Below are positions 53,708 through 58,982 of a DNA stretch of 58,982 nucleotides, in pieces. The DNA is from Acidisoma sp. L85 (GTDB lineage Bacteria > Pseudomonadota > Alphaproteobacteria > Acetobacterales > Acetobacteraceae). Location: positions 43,322 to 102,303 of the forward strand of contig NZ_LMUQ01000022.1 in assembly GCF_009765865.1 (NCBI RefSeq), given 5' to 3'. Every line of letters begins with the position of its first letter. Positions within the stretch are counted from its first letter, which is position 1. Made by a program: the position numbers and the translations under genes. Below the pieces are notes generated by a model. It saw nothing but the letters and a program-made list of their open reading frames with translations. It did no database searches and was not told where the DNA came from.

Positions 53708-54865
53708 ATGGCTGATGTGCAGTTCGAGCACGTTTATAAGCTGTTCGGAGACCATCCCGTGGTCAACGACCTGTCACTCGACATTGCAGATGGCGAGTTT
53801 CTGGTTCTGCTCGGTCCGTCAGGCTGCGGAAAAACGACGAGCCTGCGAATGCTAGCGGGTCTGGAACGGCCGACCTATGGGCGCATTGCGATAGGGCAGC
53901 GGACAGTCAATGCGCTACCATCGAAAGCGCGCGACGTCGCCATGGTGTTCCAGAACTACGCGCTATATCCGCACAAAACCGTCCGTGGGAATCTGGCTTT
54001 CGGGATGAAGTTGCGGCGGGTGCCCAAAGCCGAAATGAACCGACAATTGGACGAGGTCGCGACACTGCTCGGCCTTAAACGCTTGCTCGACAGTCGGCCC
54101 GCGGAGCTTTCGGGGGGTGAGCGCCAACGGGTAGCGCTAGGGCGGGCATTGCTACGCCGACCCAAGGTGTTTCTGATGGATGAGCCTCTGTCAAATCTGG
54201 ACGCCACTTTGAGGGCGCAGATGCGCGCCGAACTCATCCGGCTGCACACGAAGCTCAATGCTACAATCGTCTACGTGACCCACGACCAGGCGGAGGCCAT
54301 GACGATGGCTACTCGGATTGCCGTGATGTCCAAAGGACACCTTGCTCAGGTGGGTACGCCACAGCAGATCTACGATAGCCCAGCGGATCTGTTCGTCGCG
54401 ACCTTTGTCGGATTGCCGAAGATGAATGTCGTGACGGGACGATTAGGTAGCGTCGACAATTCGCCCGTGCTTGAGGTCCTGGGCCGGACGATCCGGATGG
54501 ACCCGGCGAGTTTTGTGTCTCCCAACTCGTCTTCATCCGCCGAGGTGTTTGTCGGGATTCGACCCGAGGACGTCTTATGCGATCCAGGGAATCCACAAGA
54601 TGCCATTTACGGCGATGTTGAAGTCGTCGAGCCGCTGGGGTCCGAGACCCTCGTTACCGCTCGCTGTGACGAGACCACAACGCTAGTGGCCCGCGTGCCT
54701 CCCCGTACTCCGATTGCGATCGGCGACCGAATTAGGATCCAAATCAATACGCAGCATCTCCACTTATTCGATAAGACAACACAGCAAAGCCTACTATTGC
54801 CGACGACATCGGGCCCGGTGAAGACGTGGCAGCCGGAGGTGTTTGCTGAGGTTAGAGCAAACTAG
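53708..54865 (+). CDS. Sugar ABC transporter ATPase (UgpC/MalK-like)
   Basis: 385-residue ATPase. Walker A GPSGCGKTTS, Q-loop FQNYALYPHKT, signature LSGGERQRVALGRALL, Walker B VFLMDEPLSNLD, switch His in YVTHDQAEAMT. The C-terminal 130 residues form the MalK-type regulatory (TOBE/OB) domain with FVGIRPEDVLC. Such ATPases power carbohydrate import. ATG 53708 begins 39 bases after the second permease. Confidence 0.93.
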   Translation: MADVQFEHVYKLFGDHPVVNDLSLDIADGEFLVLLGPSGCGKTTSLRMLAGLERPTYGRIAIGQRTVNALPSKARDVAMVFQNYALYPHKTVRGNLAFGMKLRRVPKAEMNRQLDEVATLLGLKRLLDSRPAELSGGERQRVALGRALLRRPKVFLMDEPLSNLDATLRAQMRAELIRLHTKLNATIVYVTHDQAEAMTMATRIAVMSKGHLAQVGTPQQIYDSPADLFVATFVGLPKMNVVTGRLGSVDNSPVLEVLGRTIRMDPASFVSPNSSSSAEVFVGIRPEDVLCDPGNPQDAIYGDVEVVEPLGSETLVTARCDETTTLVARVPPRTPIAIGDRIRIQINTQHLHLFDKTTQQSLLLPTTSGPVKTWQPEVFAEVRAN

Positions 54866-54883
54866 AACCATAACAGGAGATAG

Positions 54884-56269
54884 ATGAAGATGCTCGGAAC
54901 ACGTAGGCTGACGTCGCGGAATGCGATGTTGAGCGGGGCCACGGCAGTCGCGGCTTTGCTGGCTACCTATGGCTGGGCGAGCGCCGCCTCGGCCCAAACG
55001 ACCATCAAGGTCGGGTACTCCTCCGCCTATGTCTTCGACGAAGATGCGGACTCGGTCTCATATTGGAATGACATCAAGAAGGAGTTCGAGGCTGCACATC
55101 CGAACGTGACATTGGAACTGCAGCCGCACGGCGGCACCGACACCGATGAGATGAACGCGATTGCCCTGCAGTATCGCTCGCCATCCACAACGCCTGACGT
55201 CATCCAGCTTCCCACAACCTATATCGGTCAGTTCCAAAGCTCCGGCTATTTGTTGCCGCTCGATAAGTATCTAAGCTCTAGCGCGTTTTGGAACCGATTT
55301 CCAAAGAATATCCAGGATGAAGGCCGGATCGACGGAAGTGTCTATGCCGCGGACATTGGCGAGAACAATACGGGCATGTATTACAACAAGGAGATGCTGC
55401 AGAAGGCCGGCATTGCCGTGCCGTGGAGCCCTCACAATTGGGATGATATTCTGACGGCGGCCCGGGCGATCAAAGAGAAGGTTCCCGGGGTTGTTCCACT
55501 GTGGATCGCCGCTGGCACCAGCGCGGGACCGACCGGTGTCCTGCAAGGTTCTGGTGCAGTCATCTTTTCGTCCAAAACGCCCATCATCTATGATACGAAA
55601 ACGAAAAAATACGTGATTGACAGCCCCGGTCTGCGGGACGTCCTGCAATTCTACAAAGACGTGTATTCGGCGGGGCTCGGGGCGCAGCTTTCCGATCTGT
55701 TTTCGCCTAAAGCAGTTGCGGTACCGGTCAGCCTAATGGCGCAGCAAAAGCTGGCGATCGCACTTGGGTCCAACTGGTATGGCGGTGCTTGGAAGGAGAA
55801 GAATCGGCATTGGGCCGAGGCGGCGACAGCGGCGGGCGCGACAGCGTTTCCGACGTCACAGGGTCAGTCCCCTGGTCAAGGTGGTACCTTGGGAGGATGG
55901 GATGTCGCGATTTCGAAAGCAAGCAAGAATCCCGATCTGGCCTGGGACTTGGTCAATCTCCTCCAACAAAGAAAATACATGGTCTTTATCGCCACCAAGG
56001 CGGGTTTCGTTCCGCCCGATACCGAGGTCGCCAAATCGCCCGACTACGTGAATTATGCGCCGCCATTCAATGGCGAGTTCGCGACATTTCTTCCTTATGA
56101 CAAGCTACTTCCTTCGAACGACGGATTCGCTGTCTGGGCCCGTGGTATAGAAGAGGCCACCGGCCAAATCGCGCAAGATCCGACGACATCGGTCTCGGCG
56201 GCACTCAAGACCCTGCATGACACGGTCGTAAATCAACTTGGTGCGGATGAGGTGGAGACCATGCAGTAA
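54884..56269 (+). CDS. Sugar ABC transporter substrate-binding protein
   Basis: 461-residue periplasmic binding protein (SBP_bac_1). Signal peptide with TAVAALLATYGWASAASA followed by Q; mature parts IKKEFEAAHPNVTLELQPHG, MYYNKEMLQKAGIAVPWSPH, GGTLGGWDVAISKASKNPDL. Size and order match family-1 carbohydrate importers. AGGAGAT precedes ATG 54884, 18 bases after the ATPase. Unusually it is the last gene; in many operons it comes first. The ligand is not readable; the neighbours favour a sugar acid or oligosaccharide. Confidence 0.93.
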   Translation: MKMLGTRRLTSRNAMLSGATAVAALLATYGWASAASAQTTIKVGYSSAYVFDEDADSVSYWNDIKKEFEAAHPNVTLELQPHGGTDTDEMNAIALQYRSPSTTPDVIQLPTTYIGQFQSSGYLLPLDKYLSSSAFWNRFPKNIQDEGRIDGSVYAADIGENNTGMYYNKEMLQKAGIAVPWSPHNWDDILTAARAIKEKVPGVVPLWIAAGTSAGPTGVLQGSGAVIFSSKTPIIYDTKTKKYVIDSPGLRDVLQFYKDVYSAGLGAQLSDLFSPKAVAVPVSLMAQQKLAIALGSNWYGGAWKEKNRHWAEAATAAGATAFPTSQGQSPGQGGTLGGWDVAISKASKNPDLAWDLVNLLQQRKYMVFIATKAGFVPPDTEVAKSPDYVNYAPPFNGEFATFLPYDKLLPSNDGFAVWARGIEEATGQIAQDPTTSVSAALKTLHDTVVNQLGADEVETMQ

Positions 56270-56417
56270 CAGCTACTATCTTTTACGGGAACCGTGCGTC
56301 AAACCCCCGCGAGAGTGATGCCGGTCTCCCTTCCGCTCGGGGCCGGCGCACGGCCGCCTGGCTTACATTGCCAGTGCGGTCGCGTAGCCGCCGCTTGAAG
56401 CGACATGAGGCTGCATA

Positions 56418-57410
56418 TCACTCCATGGCTCGGTGAGGAGAGGCAGAAGCAGTACCCGCGGCAGGTTTGACTGCCAAGAGTTTCGCGGCGGCCTTGATAC
56501 CAAGTTCGGGCGCAACGAACGGATCTTCGTGTTCAATCGCGATGGTGCGGGCGCGGCCGAAGGTGGATAACTGCGCTTTGAAACCGTGCCACCAATGAGC
56601 GTCATGGCCGCTCCCGACCGTCGCAAAGGTCCAGGGCATTTCCTCTGGGGGCATCGGCCAGCGGCGGTCCAGCAGTCCGTTCAGCGCAAGCTGCTTCGTG
56701 TTGAAGACGACATCTTTCGCGTGCGCATGGCCGACACGTCCAGCGAGTCGGTCCACCACGGCGCCGGTATCCATGCCCATCCAGAATAAATGGCTCGGGT
56801 CGATATTCGCGGCGATCATGGGGCTCAGCCCTGCCAACTGCTCGAAGCTTTCGACGTTGTACGCGACAGTGCCGGGGTGAAGCTCAAGGCAGATCAGAAG
56901 CCCAGGATGGGTGCGTTGCGCAAATTCGCTCAGGTTGCGCCAATAACCCATGGTGACATCCTGCCACTGCTTGAGATGGGCATTTTCCAGATAGGGAAGC
57001 CAGCCGCCGGCGGCGAAGACCGGCGTGACATCGCCCGGAGCGCCCGCAGGACAGCCGGCCATCGCTACGATCCTGTCCACACCAAGCGCCGCCGCAAGCG
57101 TGATCGTGTCACGAAGGGCCTTGTCGTGCGCCTGTGCGATTGCGACATCAGGGTGCAGCGGGTTGCCCCATGCGTTGAGAGCGGCGATGCGAAAGCCGCG
57201 AGCGACGATCTCCCGCTGCCAGGCGGCGCGGACGCTCTTATCCGCCAGGAGTTGAGGCATGTCGCAATGTTGGGTGGGTGCGTAGGCGCCGGTCCCGATT
57301 TCGAGGTCGGTGATCTCGGGCACGTCATGCTCGAGCCAGTCCATGACATCGGGTAAGGGCCACTTGATCAGAGCTTCGGTGACGAGGCCGATCCGCAAGT
57401 CGTTTGGCAT
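56418..57410 (-). CDS. Sugar phosphate isomerase/epimerase (AP-endonuclease-2 fold)
   Basis: 330-residue TIM barrel of the xylose-isomerase-like family. Metal-binding residues appear in LLICLELHPGTVAYN (Glu), ANIDPSHLFWMG (Asp, His), VGHAHAKDV (His) and IAIEHEDPFVA (Glu). Relatives are IolE/IolI-like dehydratases or epimerases and other sugar-processing enzymes. ATG 57410 starts the domain. It is convergent with the importer and may be part of the same pathway. The last 30 residues are Ala/Ser-rich and unstructured. Confidence 0.9.
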   Translation of the reverse strand: MPNDLRIGLVTEALIKWPLPDVMDWLEHDVPEITDLEIGTGAYAPTQHCDMPQLLADKSVRAAWQREIVARGFRIAALNAWGNPLHPDVAIAQAHDKALRDTITLAAALGVDRIVAMAGCPAGAPGDVTPVFAAGGWLPYLENAHLKQWQDVTMGYWRNLSEFAQRTHPGLLICLELHPGTVAYNVESFEQLAGLSPMIAANIDPSHLFWMGMDTGAVVDRLAGRVGHAHAKDVVFNTKQLALNGLLDRRWPMPPEEMPWTFATVGSGHDAHWWHGFKAQLSTFGRARTIAIEHEDPFVAPELGIKAAAKLLAVKPAAGTASASPHRAME

Positions 57411-57477
57411 ATTCTATCCAGTCCTCTCGCCGTTGAGAACGGCTTAGTAGCCGAGCAACCCGGTGGGTGACAGCGAT

Positions 57478-58499
57478 CTACGAGTCTTCCACGAAAACGA
57501 TGTCCTCTTGGCGCCAATGCAACTCCAAGTATGAGTCCGGGTGGAGACTCTCCTCGCCCAACATCGAAACTTCCTCGATCGTCAGCGCCGCGCGAACCTC
57601 CAGCCCTTCGATCACTCGCACGTGCGTATTGAAGACGGAGCCGGTGAAGACAAAACGCTCGACAGTTCCCCGCACCGCATTTGCTTGATCGCTCGATCCC
57701 TTCGCGAGGCTCACCTTGATCCTGTTGCGCGGAAGCACTGCAGTGATCGTTTGCGCCTCATTTAGGTATGATGGAATCTTCCCTGTCAACGTCATGTCGG
57801 GGTGGGATATCTCGACGGAGCTTCCGCGACGGTGTTCCTGCCGCGAACGATCGTTCCGGCGTCGATGAAGCCGGCCACGTAGGAACTCCGAGGCGCCCTG
57901 CATAAAGCCTCGGGCGTGTCGACCTGGGCGATCAACCCGTCCTTCATGACCGCGATGCGGTCCGCGATAGCGCAAGCTTCCTCCTGATCGTGCGTGACAT
58001 GGACCAGCGTGGTTCCGGTGGATCGCTTGATGCGGACAAGCTCATCCTGCATCTGGCGCCGCACCCTGAGATCGAGCGCGCCTAGCGCCTCGTCGAGCAG
58101 GAGGACCGCCGGCCGCTTTACTAGCGCACGAGCGAGCACCACGCGCTGCTGCGCGACAATCGCGTTCAACTCGTGCGTCACACGAATCCGCAGCGATCCA
58201 AAAATATAGAGCGGCAGGGTCTGTTGCGAGCCGGTCACGAGGAAGGTGAGGATGAACTCATCCATCGAGATCGCCAGGGCGATCATCGTGCCGGCGAGTA
58301 TGCCCGGCAGGGCTTGCGGCACCGATACGGTCAGAAAAGCGCGCCATGGTCGCGCTCCCGAGTCCAACGCCGCTATCTCCTGGTTGCGATCGAGCCCCTC
58401 CAGCCGCACGAGGACGAGAAGAGTCACGACCGGAAGGGTCAGAATCGTGTGGCCGGCGATAATCTTCCACAGCCTGCGGGGGACCCCAAGCGCATTCAA
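57478..58499 (-). pseudogene. Deletion-fused PotC permease-PotA ATPase remnant
   Basis: A chimera of two spermidine/putrescine-type transporter genes. From 58499 it reads as the late part of a PotC-like permease (IIAGHTILTLPVVTLLVLVR, LPGILAGTMIALAISMDEFI, LTFLVTGSQQTLPLYIFGSL). Within HELNAIVAQQRVVLARALV it changes into an ATPase just after the signature motif, continuing LLLDEALGALDLRVRRQM, VHVTHDQEEACAIADRI and AGFIDAGTIVRG. The Walker A region and the permease C-terminus are lost. The TOBE part continues in another frame (57975-57478: AVLPRNRIKVSLAKG, FVFTGSVFNTHVRVIE). The permease N-terminus is missing. Not functional as a transporter. Confidence 0.85.
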
Positions 58500-58908
58500 G
58501 CCGATGGTGATTGCAAGGCCGCGTCAACCACTTCAGCGTTCCGGCGCCGTATTCCTAGAAATCGCTATGGGATGAACGAAGGGGAAGGTGATCCTGCAGG
58601 GAGCGGGCGACGACTTCCTCGGGCTCGCGGGTCTCGCTTTGGGCGTGCCGAGACCCGAAATCTGATCGACGTCAAGAAATGTCGGCGCACGATTTGATGG
58701 GATACGCGGTGAGGATTTTGCTCAGCGCCGCAGTTCTTTTTCGCGAAGCGCGAGTAGGCTCCGCCTTTGTTTCGGGTCGTATCAGGAACCTCGAGGAGGA
58801 TCGCAACCTTGTCAGACAGATAGGTAGTCGCCGTTCTCTCCGCTCAGATTTGGTTCGCCAATCCTGCCACCAGGATCGTTGCGGGTCTTACAGTCCGTTT
58901 GAGAAAGG
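58500..58908. other. Right-end gap
   Basis: About 400 bases with no supported gene between the transporter remnant and an IS end. The permease's missing N-terminus is not found here, so the break is abrupt. Confidence 0.4.
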
Positions 58909-58982
58909 TCAGTCATGGGCGATCCGGCGTAAAAGCAGGCTTCCCATGGCGACATGGATCATGGCCTCGGACACGTCCAGCC
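58909..58982 (-). CDS. IS5-family transposase C-terminus (runs off the window)
   Basis: The frame is open from the window edge to TGA at 58909-58911 and reads LDVSEAMIHVAMGSLLLRRI then AHD. The EAMI-x-AM-x3-L-x-RR pattern is the C-terminus of a common IS5 transposase group. Only 24 residues are present. Confidence 0.6.
   Translation of the reverse strand, partial: LDVSEAMIHVAMGSLLLRRIAHD

Noticed and set aside
1-58982. CRISPR arrays, tRNA or rRNA genes, toxin-antitoxin pairs
   Set aside because: No regularly spaced identical repeats, cloverleaf-like sequences or recognisable toxin/antitoxin motifs were found on reading both strands.

Overview
The window looks like a stretch of an alphaproteobacterial (Rhizobiales-type) plasmid or secondary replicon. 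The evidence is a partition-replication module at 39.0-42.6 kb whose ParA and ParB resemble the RepA and RepB proteins of repABC plasmids, FixJ-like response regulators, a HEVNQPL-type histidine kinase, a DUF1127 protein, high GC, and many decayed insertion sequences between short accessory operons. No tRNA, rRNA or CRISPR array was seen. A species cannot be named from this sequence alone.

Layout. 0-6.3 kb: a signalling cluster with a MEDS-domain protein coupled to a multi-PAS histidine kinase, facing two response regulators and an AraC regulator. 6.2-9.6 kb: an IS graveyard (IS3/IS481, IS5, IS110 and a second IS5 remnant) and a broken secreted protein. 9.7-15.5 kb: an electrophile/redox cluster (ABM-domain protein, SDR, GST, peroxiredoxin-like protein, LysR regulator, second GST), with three copies of an ATTCY-N5-GGAAT palindrome that I infer to be the LysR operator. 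15.7-19.2 kb: DUF1127, two uncharacterised proteins, and a CDGSH iron-sulfur protein divergent from a MarR regulator. 19.7-24.6 kb: FAD oxidase, fused permease-ATPase and binding protein of an amino-acid ABC importer, divergent from a LacI regulator over a perfect 16-bp palindrome. 24.9-31.3 kb: a small secreted protein, an MFS exporter, a CPA2 antiporter, and an AhpD-like/XRE divergent pair. 31.4-35.9 kb: RND efflux adaptor and a permease broken by two frameshifts. 36.4-37.9 kb: phospholipase C-like phosphoesterase.

Replicon. parA-parB-(iterons)-repA reads on the minus strand. The order is that of repABC, but the third gene is a RepA_C-type initiator and the gap before it holds seven copies of a 15-bp iteron. 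Two copies of the palindrome TTGACACCTGTCAA lie upstream of parA, separated by an 837-bp IS5-type element with a CTAG duplication; they are candidate parS or operator sites.

44.8-58.5 kb: a GlxA/AraC regulator divergent from an SDR, then a catabolic island. On the minus strand lie an enolase-superfamily dehydratase, an amidohydrolase, a small Rieske protein and a LacI regulator, the last three overlapping. On the plus strand is a complete sugar-type ABC importer, followed by a convergent TIM-barrel isomerase. Together they suggest uptake and degradation of an unknown sugar acid or sugar-aromatic compound. The right edge has a deletion-fused spermidine/putrescine-type transporter remnant and the end of another IS transposase.
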